A program made the translations under genes and the position numbers. This document shows positions 1 to 9,205 of a DNA stretch of 64,000 bases, piece after piece. The notes beneath the pieces were generated by a model that was given only the letters and a program-made list of their open reading frames with translations, ran no database searches and was not told the origin of the DNA. Origin of the DNA: Wolbachia endosymbiont (group B) of Germaria angustata (lineage in GTDB: Bacteria > Pseudomonadota > Alphaproteobacteria > Rickettsiales > Anaplasmataceae); NCBI RefSeq assembly GCF_964026725.1, contig NZ_OZ034691.1:930001-994000 (forward strand), read 5' to 3'. Numbering within the stretch: the first letter of the stretch is position 1; each line of letters opens with the position of its first letter.

Positions 1-1
1 C

Positions 2-2605
2 TCAAAAGGACTGCGCAAGTATATAACTCAACACTCCGCCACTCATCAAGTACTTAACCTCAGTTGCAGTTTGTACACAGCACTTGAGTTGAATGGATTG
101 CTCTGAATCATCCTTTCTTTTAATGATACATTCTAGATTTCCATTTGGTACTACTTCACCTTTTATGCTCACTATCTCACTACCATCAAATATCTTTCTC
201 GTTACTCCATCCTGAAATGCAAGTGGAAGAACACCCATACCGACCAAATTGGACCTATGTATGCGTTCAAAACTTTCTGCAATCACAGCTTTAATTCCCA
301 GTAATGCAGTACCCTTTGCTGCCCAATCCCTACTTGAACCTGTACCATATTCTTTTCCTGCAATGACAACTAATGGAACAGCTTCTCTTTTATATTGCAT
401 TGCTGCATCAAAAATTGACATAGTTTCTTGAGAAGGAATATGTTTTGTATAGCCACCCTCAGCGCTCACCATTTTATTTCTTATTCTGATATTAGCAAAG
501 GTTCCACGCATCATTACGTTGTGGTTACCGCGGCGAGATCCATATGAATTGAAATCTTGCGGTTCAACTCCAAGACCTTTTAAATATATGCCTGCAGGAC
601 TATTTGAGGCAATATTTCCAGCAGGGGAAATGTGGTCGGTAGTGACGCTATCGCCAAACATCGCTAGTATTTGCGCATTCTTTATATCAACTATGTTGCT
701 TTTATTGTTCTTAGTCGATAAATTATCAAAATAGGGAGGGTTTTGTATATAAGTGCTTTTCGCGTCCCAATCATAGATTTCACTTTTCTCACACCTTATC
801 TTTTGCCAATGCTCATCACCAGAAAAAACATCCTTATACTTTTGTATGAACATTTCACGCGTCACAACACTTTTAACACAGCTCTCAACTTCACTATTTG
901 TTGGCCATATATCTTTGAGATAAACATCACTTCCATTCTTATCTTTGCATATAGGATCTTTTGTCAGGTCAATTTGTACAGTACCTGCAAGTGCATACAC
1001 AACAACAAGTGGCGGAGATGCCAAGTAATTAGCTTTGACTAAAGGATGGATTCTTCCTTCAAAGTTACGATTACCGGATAAAACTGTTGCAACAGTCAAG
1101 TTTTTATCCTTAATATCACTTTCTATATCTTCATGAAGCGGGCCGGAGTTTCCAATACAAGTTGTACAGCCGTACCCAACCAAATTAAAACCCAAAGCAT
1201 TTAGATCTTCCTGTAACCCTGACTTTTCTAAATATTCTGTTACAACTTGTGACCCTGGAGCAAGAGAAGTTTTAACCCAAGGCTTTGATTTTAATCCAAG
1301 GTTGACTGCATTACGCGCTACAAGTCCAGCAGCAATCATTACACTTGGGTTTGAAGTATTAGTGCAGCTTGTTATTGCTGCAATAACTACACTTCCATCT
1401 TGGAGTTTATCGCTTTCCTCTGACTCATTAACTGGAAATGATTTAGAAAAAGATTCTGCCACTTGCGAAAGAAAAACCTTATCTTGCGGTCTTTTTGGAC
1501 CGGCCATTACCGGCTCTACGCTCGATAAATCAAGCTCCAGTGTATCAAAGAACGCCAATTCGTCATTACTACGCCATAGCCCTTGTTCTTTTGCATAGAC
1601 TTCAACCAATTTAACCAACTCTTTTGGCCTTCCAGTTAAGTTTAAATAATCTAGTGTCTTCTGATCAATTGGAAAGAATCCACAAGTTGCACCATACTCT
1701 GGAGCCATATTAGCTATGGTTGCTCTATCTGCCAAAGATAAACAATCTAAGCCATCACCATAAAATTCCACAAATCTGCCAACAACGCCTTTTGTTCTCA
1801 GGATATTAGTAATCGTTAGCACTAGATCAGTTGCTGTTACTCCCTCTGAAAGTCTTCCTATTAATTTAAATCCTACTACTTCTGGAATTACCATACTAAT
1901 TGGTTGACCAAGCATCACAGACTCAGCTTCTATTCCACCAACACCCCAACCAAGAACCGATAAACCATTTACCATAGTAGTATGACTATCTGTACCGACT
2001 AAGGTATCTGGATATAGAACTCCGCTATCGTTACATACAACTTGCGCTAAATATTCAAGATTCACTTGGTGGCAAATTCCAGTACCTGGTGGCACTACTC
2101 TAAAATTTGTGAAGGATGACTCTCCCCATTTTAAGAATTGATATCTCTCCAAATTTCTTTTTACTTCCAGTGCAACGTTTTTACCAAATGCAGAAGTGCT
2201 TCCGTAACTATCTACTTGAACAGAGTGATCGATCACAAGATCAACAGGTACAGATGGATTTATTTTGCTTGGGTTACCTCCGTTTTTCTTCACATAATTA
2301 CGCATTGAAGCTAAGTCAACGACAGCAGGAACTCCTGTGAAATCCTGCATCAAAACCCTTGCTGGCTTGTAGCTAATTTCGTGATTAATGTGTTTCTTGA
2401 CGCAATTTGCTAATATCTTTATGTCATCTAATTTAACGCTTACTCCATCTTCATTGCGCAATAAATTTTCAAGCAATACCTTGAGTGAACAAGGCAATTT
2501 GGTTAAATTTACTCCTAAGAATTTACCAGCGTTACTTAGGTTAAAGTAGTTATATAACCTTCCATCAATATTTAAAGTCGTCTTTGCATTTAAAGAATTG
2601 TTCAT
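2..2605 (-). CDS. acnA: Aconitate hydratase A
   Basis: Isomerises citrate to isocitrate through cis-aconitate in the TCA cycle, in the cytoplasm. The 867-residue protein has the usual length of the AcnA/IRP1 type. It shows 4Fe-4S cluster cysteines in TSCTNTSNP and in GYGCTTCIGNSGP, the substrate-binding DSVTTDHISPAGNI stretch, and the C-terminal swivel-domain motif GKEYGTGSSRDWAAKG. The stop codon lies at the very edge of the window, so the gene is complete. Its start is 6 bases downstream of the secB stop, so secB and acnA probably form one transcript. TCA-cycle genes are kept in Anaplasmataceae because amino acids are a main energy source (family knowledge). Confidence 0.97.
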   Translation of the reverse strand: MNNSLNAKTTLNIDGRLYNYFNLSNAGKFLGVNLTKLPCSLKVLLENLLRNEDGVSVKLDDIKILANCVKKHINHEISYKPARVLMQDFTGVPAVVDLASMRNYVKKNGGNPSKINPSVPVDLVIDHSVQVDSYGSTSAFGKNVALEVKRNLERYQFLKWGESSFTNFRVVPPGTGICHQVNLEYLAQVVCNDSGVLYPDTLVGTDSHTTMVNGLSVLGWGVGGIEAESVMLGQPISMVIPEVVGFKLIGRLSEGVTATDLVLTITNILRTKGVVGRFVEFYGDGLDCLSLADRATIANMAPEYGATCGFFPIDQKTLDYLNLTGRPKELVKLVEVYAKEQGLWRSNDELAFFDTLELDLSSVEPVMAGPKRPQDKVFLSQVAESFSKSFPVNESEESDKLQDGSVVIAAITSCTNTSNPSVMIAAGLVARNAVNLGLKSKPWVKTSLAPGSQVVTEYLEKSGLQEDLNALGFNLVGYGCTTCIGNSGPLHEDIESDIKDKNLTVATVLSGNRNFEGRIHPLVKANYLASPPLVVVYALAGTVQIDLTKDPICKDKNGSDVYLKDIWPTNSEVESCVKSVVTREMFIQKYKDVFSGDEHWQKIRCEKSEIYDWDAKSTYIQNPPYFDNLSTKNNKSNIVDIKNAQILAMFGDSVTTDHISPAGNIASNSPAGIYLKGLGVEPQDFNSYGSRRGNHNVMMRGTFANIRIRNKMVSAEGGYTKHIPSQETMSIFDAAMQYKREAVPLVVIAGKEYGTGSSRDWAAKGTALLGIKAVIAESFERIHRSNLVGMGVLPLAFQDGVTRKIFDGSEIVSIKGEVVPNGNLECIIKRKDDSEQSIQLKCCVQTATEVKYLMSGGVLSYILAQSF

Positions 2606-2611
2606 CCTGTA

Positions 2612-3115
2612 TTAGTTAAAGTTGGAATTACTAGCGCTACTTTTTTGTTGTTGACTTTGCTGCTGATACATAGTTTCAAAATCTATAGGATCTAGCATAA
2701 GTGGAGGAAACCCACCACTACTTGTAGTTCTTGCAATTATTTCTCTTGCAAAAGGGAAAAGAAAAGTAGGTCCACCAATAAATAAAGCTTGTCTCACCTC
2801 TTCTTCACTTAGCTCTGTAAAGTTTTCTATTGAAAAAATACCGCAATACTTTACCTCGCAAATGAAAGCTATATCACCCTTTACATCTTCATCTTTTACC
2901 GTTGCTTTGGCCTCTATATGCAAAGTAATTTCATGAAAAGGCTTTTCTTCACTTATTCCTTTTTTATTTTCTGTTCCTTCTAATTCTGCTGAATTAATAT
3001 TAACCATTACATTAATATCAGGAGCTTTACTAGAAGGAAGGAATGGCGAATTTGGATTCTCAAACGAAAAATCTTTGACATACTGACTATGAATTTTCAT
3101 TTTGTGTTGTGACAT
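2612..3115 (-). CDS. secB: Protein-export chaperone SecB
   Basis: Cytoplasmic chaperone that holds precursor proteins unfolded and passes them to SecA. The 167-residue protein matches SecB throughout, with the N-terminal VKDFSFENPNSP strand typical of the family, a central beta-sheet region, and the FIGGPTFLFPFAREIIA helix followed by GGFPPLMLDPIDF near the C-terminus. A Gln/Ser-rich tail follows. It is upstream of acnA with a 6-base gap and diverges from the Tim44-like gene, so promoters for both directions should lie in 3116-3277. Confidence 0.95.
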   Translation of the reverse strand: MSQHKMKIHSQYVKDFSFENPNSPFLPSSKAPDINVMVNINSAELEGTENKKGISEEKPFHEITLHIEAKATVKDEDVKGDIAFICEVKYCGIFSIENFTELSEEEVRQALFIGGPTFLFPFAREIIARTTSSGGFPPLMLDPIDFETMYQQQSQQQKSSASNSNFN

Positions 3116-3277
3116 TTCTTACGCTCCTTTAATTAAGTTGAGATGTTTAATACTTTCTTATATAATATATCCATTTACAAATGAATAGTAAACCTAACTA
3201 TAGGTTAATATGAAAAACATATTTTTATCAATAATTAATAATATTTAGATACTTTATATATCAAGGAGTAAGTTACC

Positions 3278-3937
3278 ATGATAGAGCTTGTAATATATGC
3301 TTTACTAGCGGCGTTTATTTTTTCACGCTTATATAATTCTTTAGGAAGATCATCCAGTCTCAATCTAAAAAAGCTAACAGGTGTATTAGATGTAAGTCAA
3401 AGTAACGAGGATGTGGTAGAAAATATCGAAGATTATACTTATAGCAATAACAAAAGTTCAATAGAAGCTACTTATGAACAAATATTACAAAAAAACAGAA
3501 AGTTCTCTATTTCCAATTTTATAGAAGGTTCAAGCATAGCTTTTGAATTAATAATTAAATATTTCAACCAAGGAAATTTACCTCAATTAAAATCTCTTCT
3601 GGACAAAGATTTGTATAATAGCTTTGTGGATAAGATTAAACATCGTAAAGAGATACACGAGTCTATAATTGTTTCTATTGTTTCACAAAAAATCTTAGAA
3701 ATAAAGCTAGTAAAAAACGTAGTATTTATTGCAGTATACTTCCTTTCAGAGCAAATTCACTTCGTTAAGAATGGTGAAGGAGACATCATATCAGGTAGTA
3801 TGTCTACTATTAACAAAGTTGAGGATGTATGGCAATTCAAAAAAAATATTAATTCATCAGATCCAACCTGGTTGCTTGTTTCCATTAACTATAAGAAGGC
3901 AAGTACCGATAAAAATTTAACAGCAAATGACAAGTAA
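3278..3937 (+). CDS. Tim44-like domain protein (TimA type)
   Basis: A 219-residue protein with one N-terminal membrane helix (about residues 2-19) and a C-terminal Tim44-like domain of NTF2-like fold, roughly residues 80-210. The helix-rich ASFIEGSS-type entry, the QGNLPQLKSLLD stretch and the closing VEDVWQFKKNINSSDPTWLL are characteristic. Mitochondrial Tim44 tethers Hsp70 to the import channel; the bacterial relatives are membrane-anchored and their role is unsettled. An AGGAG-type ribosome site precedes the start at good spacing. dnaQ follows 14 bases downstream and SCO after that, so the three may be co-transcribed. The opposite neighbour is secB, so two translocation-linked genes are divergent here. 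Confidence 0.8.
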   Translation: MIELVIYALLAAFIFSRLYNSLGRSSSLNLKKLTGVLDVSQSNEDVVENIEDYTYSNNKSSIEATYEQILQKNRKFSISNFIEGSSIAFELIIKYFNQGNLPQLKSLLDKDLYNSFVDKIKHRKEIHESIIVSIVSQKILEIKLVKNVVFIAVYFLSEQIHFVKNGEGDIISGSMSTINKVEDVWQFKKNINSSDPTWLLVSINYKKASTDKNLTANDK

Positions 3938-3951
3938 GATTAGTTACACCT

Positions 3952-4656
3952 ATGGAAAGTAGGCTACGAGAAATAGTACTTGATACTGAAACTACAGGTC
4001 TTGACACTGAGTCTGGCCATCGAATTATTGAGATAGGATGTGTAGAACTAGTTAACCGTATTCCAACAGGTAAAACATTTCATCGATATCTTAATCCAGA
4101 GAGAGATATACCTTACCACTCATTTAAGATTCATGGTATTAGTGAGGAGTTTTTGGAAGATAAGCCACTATTTTCAGATGTTGCACTTGAATTTCTTGAC
4201 TTCATATCTAATGACATCTTGGTAATTCATAATGCTGAATTTGATATTAAGTTCCTTAATATGGAGTTAGGCAAGTTAAATGCTGGGTTAATTTCCTCAG
4301 ATAGAGTGCTAGATACATTACCACTTGCAAGAAAAAAGTTTGTAGGATCACCTGCTTCTTTAAATGCATTATGTAAACGTTTTGATATATCGTTGGAAGG
4401 TAGAGAGTTGCATGGAGCATTAGTTGATGCTCAATTGCTTGCAAAGGTCTATGTTGAGCTTACAGGAGGATTGCAAACCTTTTTATTTAATAATGAATGT
4501 GCTCAGGACAATAACTCTACGTTTATTCAGCATAAAGTGCGTAATTTAGCTCGCAGAGAACATTCACCAAGTAGTAAAGAAATTGATGAGCATAAGAAAT
4601 TGTTAGATAAAATTAACAACCCACTTTGGAAGGAATATATTGAATCAATCAACTAA
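3952..4656 (+). CDS. dnaQ: DNA polymerase III epsilon subunit (proofreading exonuclease)
   Basis: 3'-5' proofreading exonuclease of the replicative polymerase. The 234-residue protein has the DEDDh exonuclease motifs: ExoI VLDTETTGLD near residue 10, ExoII around HNAEFDIKFLN, and ExoIII ELHGALVDAQLLAKVY with the catalytic His and Asp. The C-terminal 50 residues are charged and would hold the alpha-subunit contact. It lies 14 bases after the Tim44-like gene. Confidence 0.95.
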   Translation: MESRLREIVLDTETTGLDTESGHRIIEIGCVELVNRIPTGKTFHRYLNPERDIPYHSFKIHGISEEFLEDKPLFSDVALEFLDFISNDILVIHNAEFDIKFLNMELGKLNAGLISSDRVLDTLPLARKKFVGSPASLNALCKRFDISLEGRELHGALVDAQLLAKVYVELTGGLQTFLFNNECAQDNNSTFIQHKVRNLARREHSPSSKEIDEHKKLLDKINNPLWKEYIESIN

Positions 4657-4691
4657 TCAAGATATGATTTAACTTTATTGGAAACGCTTTA

Positions 4692-5291
4692 ATGATAAAG
4701 TTTATAAGGTTATTGTCTAGTTTGCTAATAACAGTAGCAGCTATCTTCTTAGGTTATTGTTATTTTACCAAGCAAGGCATATTTGTTTCACAAAATACAG
4801 AAATTAAAATAGGTGGGGATTTTTCTTTGATTAATCAAGACGGACAAACAGTACGCAGTAGTGATTTTAAAAATAAGTATATGATGATTTTTTTCGGATT
4901 TTCCTCATGCAAAAGAATTTGCCCTATGAACCTCGGAATAATTTCAGAAACACTTGCAAAGTTAGATAAGGAAACTGACAATAAGATACAAACATTTTTT
5001 ATCACAGTTGATCCTGAGCGCGATAACATAGAAAGGCTTAAAGAATTTCAGCAGCAATTTGACCATAGAATACAAATGCTAACTGGTGAAAGACAAAAAA
5101 TAGATGAAGTAGTTGCAAAGTATAAAGTATATGCAAACAAAGTAGGTGGAGAAGAGGAAATTAACCATTCTTCAATAATATACCTTATTGGCCCTGAAGG
5201 AAAATATGTCACACACTTTGTAGCTGATTTAAATTCAGATGAAAGTCAATCTGATAAGATTCTGGCTGAGATAAAAAAATATGTAAGCTGA
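4692..5291 (+). CDS. SCO1/SenC family copper chaperone
   Basis: Membrane-anchored thioredoxin-fold protein that delivers copper to, or reduces, the CuA site of cytochrome c oxidase. The 199-residue protein has an N-terminal membrane anchor (about residues 5-25), the metal-binding CxxxC in FSSCKRICPMN, the FFITVDPERD strand typical of SCO proteins, and the distal His in INHSSIIYLIGPEG. All three copper ligands are therefore present. It is the last gene of the plus-strand group that starts at the Tim44-like gene, and it converges on rnc. Confidence 0.92.
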   Translation: MIKFIRLLSSLLITVAAIFLGYCYFTKQGIFVSQNTEIKIGGDFSLINQDGQTVRSSDFKNKYMMIFFGFSSCKRICPMNLGIISETLAKLDKETDNKIQTFFITVDPERDNIERLKEFQQQFDHRIQMLTGERQKIDEVVAKYKVYANKVGGEEEINHSSIIYLIGPEGKYVTHFVADLNSDESQSDKILAEIKKYVS

Positions 5292-5343
5292 ACTAAAGAG
5301 CTTAGCTTACTTTAAATTTATGCTAACGGCTATTTTGATTAAA

Positions 5344-6045
5344 CTAAGTCGTTTTTTTAATTTTTTCTAGGATCAACTCAGCAGCTTTTTGTTCAGCAAT
5401 TTTCTTACTAGGAGCGCATGCAGAAACTTTGTCATAACTCTCTATGCAAACTGATATAGTAAATTCAGGATTGTGTGCTGGTCCAGTTTGTTTTACAAGC
5501 TCATACTTTGGTAAAGGTAATTTATTTCTCTGAGTCCATTCTTGCAGTGAAGTTTTAGGATCTTGAGGAGGATCGAGGATGTCTTTAGCTAGCTTTTCCC
5601 AATGTCGGATAATAAATTTTTCAACACTCTCAAGTCCACCGTCAATATAAATTGCACCTATTAGTGCCTCAAGCGAATTTTCTAAATTTTTTAAGTTACA
5701 TTTCCCTCCGTTGCAACGTTCACTATTATTCATGATGATAAAGTTACCTAACTCTATTTCTTTAGCAACATTAGCAATGGTACTGCCACAAACTAGATCC
5801 GTTTTTCTTTTTGCCAATGCTCCTTCTTTTTCTTCAGGAAACATTTTAAACAGCATAGCAGATACAACCATGTTCAAAATACTATCGCCCAAAAACTCTA
5901 GCCTTTCGTAGCTTACGATCTGGTCTTCGCTATTCCTTTTATTTACGCTTGGATGGGTTAATGCCTCTTCTAATATTGCATGATCTGTAAATTTATAATT
6001 AATAACTTTAGATATTATATCGTTCAAAACTTTCATGTTCATCAT
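5344..6045 (-). CDS. rnc: Ribonuclease III
   Basis: Double-strand-specific endoribonuclease for rRNA and mRNA processing. The 233-residue protein has the nuclease signature ERLEFLGDSILN near residue 50 with the catalytic acidic residues, the second acidic cluster in NSLEALIGAIYIDGG, and a C-terminal dsRNA-binding domain from about residue 160 (DPKTSLQEWTQ, then APSKKIAEQKAAELIL). Three Met codons lie within the first four codons, so the exact start is uncertain by up to 3 residues. Confidence 0.95.
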   Translation of the reverse strand: MMNMKVLNDIISKVINYKFTDHAILEEALTHPSVNKRNSEDQIVSYERLEFLGDSILNMVVSAMLFKMFPEEKEGALAKRKTDLVCGSTIANVAKEIELGNFIIMNNSERCNGGKCNLKNLENSLEALIGAIYIDGGLESVEKFIIRHWEKLAKDILDPPQDPKTSLQEWTQRNKLPLPKYELVKQTGPAHNPEFTISVCIESYDKVSACAPSKKIAEQKAAELILEKIKKTT

Positions 6046-6128
6046 TCAAAAGAAAAGCACTCCCTATCATACCTTTACACTAAAAAGTTAGCTCTACTTT
6101 ACTAAAACAATATCAATAACTTCCAAAA

Positions 6129-7196
6129 TCAATGTATACAACCCACTGCTTCAGTAATGTTACTAAATCCATCTCTTTTTACCAATTCTGCAAGCTCCAG
6201 ATTGATTTTGTTCACAACTTGATGCCCCTGATATACGAGAGCAGTGTACAGTTGTACTAAAGAGGCTCCTGCCTTTATTTTTTCATATGCGTCAATACCA
6301 CTTGAAACTCCCCCACATCCTATCAATAGAATCCTGCTCTTAGTAAGCTTGTACATATCACTCAATAACTCGGTTGAAAGTTGAAACAATGGTCTGCCGC
6401 TCAACCCACCACTCTCATTATAGTAAGAATCTCGACTTATCGTAGTGTTGCTTACTATTAAGCCGTCAATTTTATATTCTAGTGTAAGCTCAGCGATATT
6501 TTCTTTTGTTTGCTGATCTATATCTGGAGAAATTTTTAATATTATCGGTATGGATTCAGAGCTATCGATTGATTTCCGGGTTAGAGTGATAGATTTCAAC
6601 AATTTGGATAATTCTTGTTTATTGTGCAAATCGCGCAAGTTAGGTGTGTTTGGGGATGAGATGTTCAGTACTATATAATTGCTCTTTCCATATACTATCT
6701 TTATTAAATCAACATAATCGCTGATTTGGTCCTTTGATGTACTGTTTCTTCCTATATTTATACCAAAAATACAATCACCAAGTTTAGTTTTACTTATCTG
6801 TTTAAGAAAATAGTCTACTCCTTTATTATTAAATCCCAATCTATTAATTATTCCTTCATCTTTAATTAATCGAAAAATTCTCGGTTTTTTGTTTCCATAT
6901 TGGGGATGTTTAGTTACAGTACCAGCCTCAATAAATCCAAAACCAAATGAGAGCATCGGCTTTACAACTTCCGCATTTTTATCAAAACCTGCAGCAAGAC
7001 CTACAGGACTCCTAATTTTATTACCAAAAAAGTTTACATTTAAAGACTTAGGTAGTTCTATAGGTTTCTTACAGGGCATCTTTTTTAACGCCGTTATTAC
7101 CAAGGAGTGAGCGATTTCAGGCGGCAGTAAAAACAATAAATTACGTAATATCATTTTGTAAAACACTTTGCTTATTTTTAGTTTATTTTTTACCAT
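6129..7196 (-). CDS. pyrD: Dihydroorotate dehydrogenase (quinone), class 2
   Basis: Oxidises dihydroorotate to orotate in pyrimidine synthesis and passes electrons to quinone at the inner membrane. The 355-residue protein has the class 2 N-terminal amphipathic extension, SPVGLAAGFDKNAE (FMN binding), FIEAGTVTKHPQYGN, the catalytic-loop stretch LNISSPNTPNLRDLH with the class 2 Ser, and the FMN-phosphate site LIGCGGVSSGIDAYEKI near residue 300. A downstream Met at codon 15 is an alternative start. Confidence 0.95.
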   Translation of the reverse strand: MVKNKLKISKVFYKMILRNLLFLLPPEIAHSLVITALKKMPCKKPIELPKSLNVNFFGNKIRSPVGLAAGFDKNAEVVKPMLSFGFGFIEAGTVTKHPQYGNKKPRIFRLIKDEGIINRLGFNNKGVDYFLKQISKTKLGDCIFGINIGRNSTSKDQISDYVDLIKIVYGKSNYIVLNISSPNTPNLRDLHNKQELSKLLKSITLTRKSIDSSESIPIILKISPDIDQQTKENIAELTLEYKIDGLIVSNTTISRDSYYNESGGLSGRPLFQLSTELLSDMYKLTKSRILLIGCGGVSSGIDAYEKIKAGASLVQLYTALVYQGHQVVNKINLELAELVKRDGFSNITEAVGCIH

Positions 7197-7268
7197 GCAA
7201 CAAGAATAACTTAGAAAGCTTGAGGTTTATCAAAATAGTAAGTATATAGTTTCTATGAGTAGTAAAAA

Positions 7269-8126
7269 CTAATTTTTCTGAAGGGAAACCAGAACTTGAT
7301 CAGTATTTTTATCTACTAATTCGAGGTAGCCAAATTTGTTAATTTGAGATTTTATTAGTATAGGAATCTTATTTCGATTTAAATAAAATCCCTGTTTTGA
7401 TTGTTTATTAATCCGCAACCTTACATCCCCATTTTTCCAAGCAAGCATCTTATTTATTCCAGATTTTTCTTTACAATTATCTTCATTTACAAATCCTAAG
7501 TATTCATCTTCTGAAGAAGATATTGCAATCTTGCATATTCTATATCCTACCCAATTCCCTAGATATGGATCAGTATCGTCTTTTTCGTGAAGCTTGAATT
7601 CTCCTTTGACATATTCCCATGGAGCTTTTGCATCACCTACCTTTTTTAGAAAGAGTACGTCCTGATCAAAGTTTATAATGGTCCTTGTATGAAATGTTGT
7701 TAAGCTTGTGTCCCATAATAGTTTTTCTGTGATGCTAAAATGCTCTTTATCCTTTTGCATATTTTGAAATGATACGATTATCACATTTGCTCCAACTTCT
7801 CTTCCATAGTTAACATATTGACTAGCACGCCCATGTTTGGCTGTGAATGATGACTTACCTATTAACAGAAAGTCATTAAATAACGCATTATATATAGTCT
7901 GTGCACTGTAAGCTGTACCGACGTAAACCGGCTGTTTGTTGGATGAAGGGTACTTTTCTGGTGCAAGATGAGTATACGAGCTCTTTAATAAATAGTGAAA
8001 AGTGCAACTGGTAAGCAAGAAGGGCAAACCAATTAATAATAAAACTTCTGTTAATCTCTTTGGCATTTTACTGCTTATATTTTGAATATAGTATCTTATT
8101 TTTTTTAATATTTCATTAAAAGCCAC
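7269..8126 (-). CDS. Putative lipoprotein, function unknown
   Basis: I do not recognise this protein. Reading from the internal Met at 8066 gives a classical lipoprotein signal: basic start MPKR, a hydrophobic stretch and the lipobox LLTSC, so 8066 is the more likely start (265 residues). The mature part carries an alternating alpha/beta pattern with GREVGANVIIVSFQ, a short block resembling one seen in other small bacterial lipoproteins, and a C-terminal beta-rich half. Lipid-anchored membrane location is inferred. It is followed by the tRNA-Cys gene. Confidence 0.7.
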   Translation of the reverse strand: MAFNEILKKIRYYIQNISSKMPKRLTEVLLLIGLPFLLTSCTFHYLLKSSYTHLAPEKYPSSNKQPVYVGTAYSAQTIYNALFNDFLLIGKSSFTAKHGRASQYVNYGREVGANVIIVSFQNMQKDKEHFSITEKLLWDTSLTTFHTRTIINFDQDVLFLKKVGDAKAPWEYVKGEFKLHEKDDTDPYLGNWVGYRICKIAISSSEDEYLGFVNEDNCKEKSGINKMLAWKNGDVRLRINKQSKQGFYLNRNKIPILIKSQINKFGYLELVDKNTDQVLVSLQKN

Positions 8127-8173
8127 ACTTCTTGTTAAAATTTCAGAAGAAAAAACGATCTAATTGGAGTAAG

Positions 8174-8245
8174 AGGCCGGGACCGGAATTGAACCGGTAT
8201 AAAAGGATTTGCAGTCCTCTGCATAAGCCATTCTGCCACCCAGCC
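8174..8245 (-). tRNA. tRNA-Cys (anticodon GCA)
   Basis: The complementary strand folds into a 72-nt cloverleaf: acceptor stem GGCTGGG with CCCGGCC (one G-T pair), anticodon stem AGGAC around the loop with GCA, and T arm ACCGG-TTCAATT-CCGGT. The discriminator base is U, as usual for tRNA-Cys. The 3' CCA is not encoded. It starts 5 bases after the aldolase stop on the same strand, so it is probably cut out of the aldolase transcript. Confidence 0.95.
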
Positions 8246-8250
8246 GTTTT

Positions 8251-9159
8251 TTATGCATAGATATCCATTATATCTTTTAGCATAGATAAAGCATCCTCTC
8301 TTTTTCTTTGAAAAGTGTTACGCCCGATAATTGAACCATTACCACCGCCTTGCTTAATTTCTTTCGCTTCATTGCATATGTCATTCACTGATTTCGACTC
8401 GCCACCAGAAAAAACTACTATTCTTTTCCCTGCAAAACAAGATCTTTTAACATATTCAATTCTTTTAGATAATGACTCAATATTTTCTGTTTCTATTTTC
8501 TCCCTTTCCAAATAGTTAATTGGAAGTTTTACTTTGATTATATTAGCGCCAAGTAAAGCTGCTATGTGCGCAGCATAGGCAATAACATCAACTGCTGTTT
8601 CGCCTTCTTTGGAAATTCCTTCACCGCGTGGATAAGACCATAGCACTACGGCAAGGCCGCAAGACTTAGCCTCAGCTATAATTTCGCGAGCTTCTTCCAT
8701 CATATCGAAGCACTTAGCAGAACCAGGATATATAGTAAACCCAACAGCTACGCAACCCAAACGCAGCGCATCTTTTACAGAAGCAGTTATTGCTTGATCA
8801 GAAGTTAAGTTTTTCGAGTGCAAGGAGTTAGCACTATTAAGCTTCAAAATAAGTGGTAGCATTCCAGCATAAGTTGAAGCACCAGCTTCGATCATACCAA
8901 GCGGAGCAGCATATGCGCTTACTCCCGAATCAACTGCAAGCTGAAAATGATAATGCGGATCGTAAGCATCAGGATTAACTTCAAAACTTTTTATTGGCCC
9001 ATGCTCAAATCCTTGATCTACAGGAAGAATTACTAACTTGCCAATTCCACTAAGTTTTCCATGCATAAGAATACGAGCAAGATTTGCTTTTACTCCAGGA
9101 TTTTCACTTTCGTAATAACTTAGGATTTTTTTTACTTCTTCACTCATTAATATCTTCAA
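8251..9159 (-). CDS. Class I fructose-bisphosphate aldolase (DhnA/FbaB type)
   Basis: Schiff-base aldolase that interconverts fructose 1,6-bisphosphate with two triose phosphates; in Anaplasmataceae it serves gluconeogenesis and the lower glycolytic arm (family knowledge). The 302-residue protein shows the DhnA-family entry LVILPVDQGFEHGP, the AVGFTIYPGS strand, VVLWSYPRGEG, the lysine-bearing strand ANIIKVKLP and the phosphate-binding GGNGSIIGRNTFQR close to the C-terminus. An in-frame Met at codon 5 is another possible start. The tRNA-Cys gene follows at once on the same strand. Confidence 0.93.
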   Translation of the reverse strand: MKILMSEEVKKILSYYESENPGVKANLARILMHGKLSGIGKLVILPVDQGFEHGPIKSFEVNPDAYDPHYHFQLAVDSGVSAYAAPLGMIEAGASTYAGMLPLILKLNSANSLHSKNLTSDQAITASVKDALRLGCVAVGFTIYPGSAKCFDMMEEAREIIAEAKSCGLAVVLWSYPRGEGISKEGETAVDVIAYAAHIAALLGANIIKVKLPINYLEREKIETENIESLSKRIEYVKRSCFAGKRIVVFSGGESKSVNDICNEAKEIKQGGGNGSIIGRNTFQRKREDALSMLKDIMDIYA

Positions 9160-9205
9160 ATTTACTTAAAGTGTAGCAAAAACTATAGTTGAAGCAAAGA
9201 CCTTT

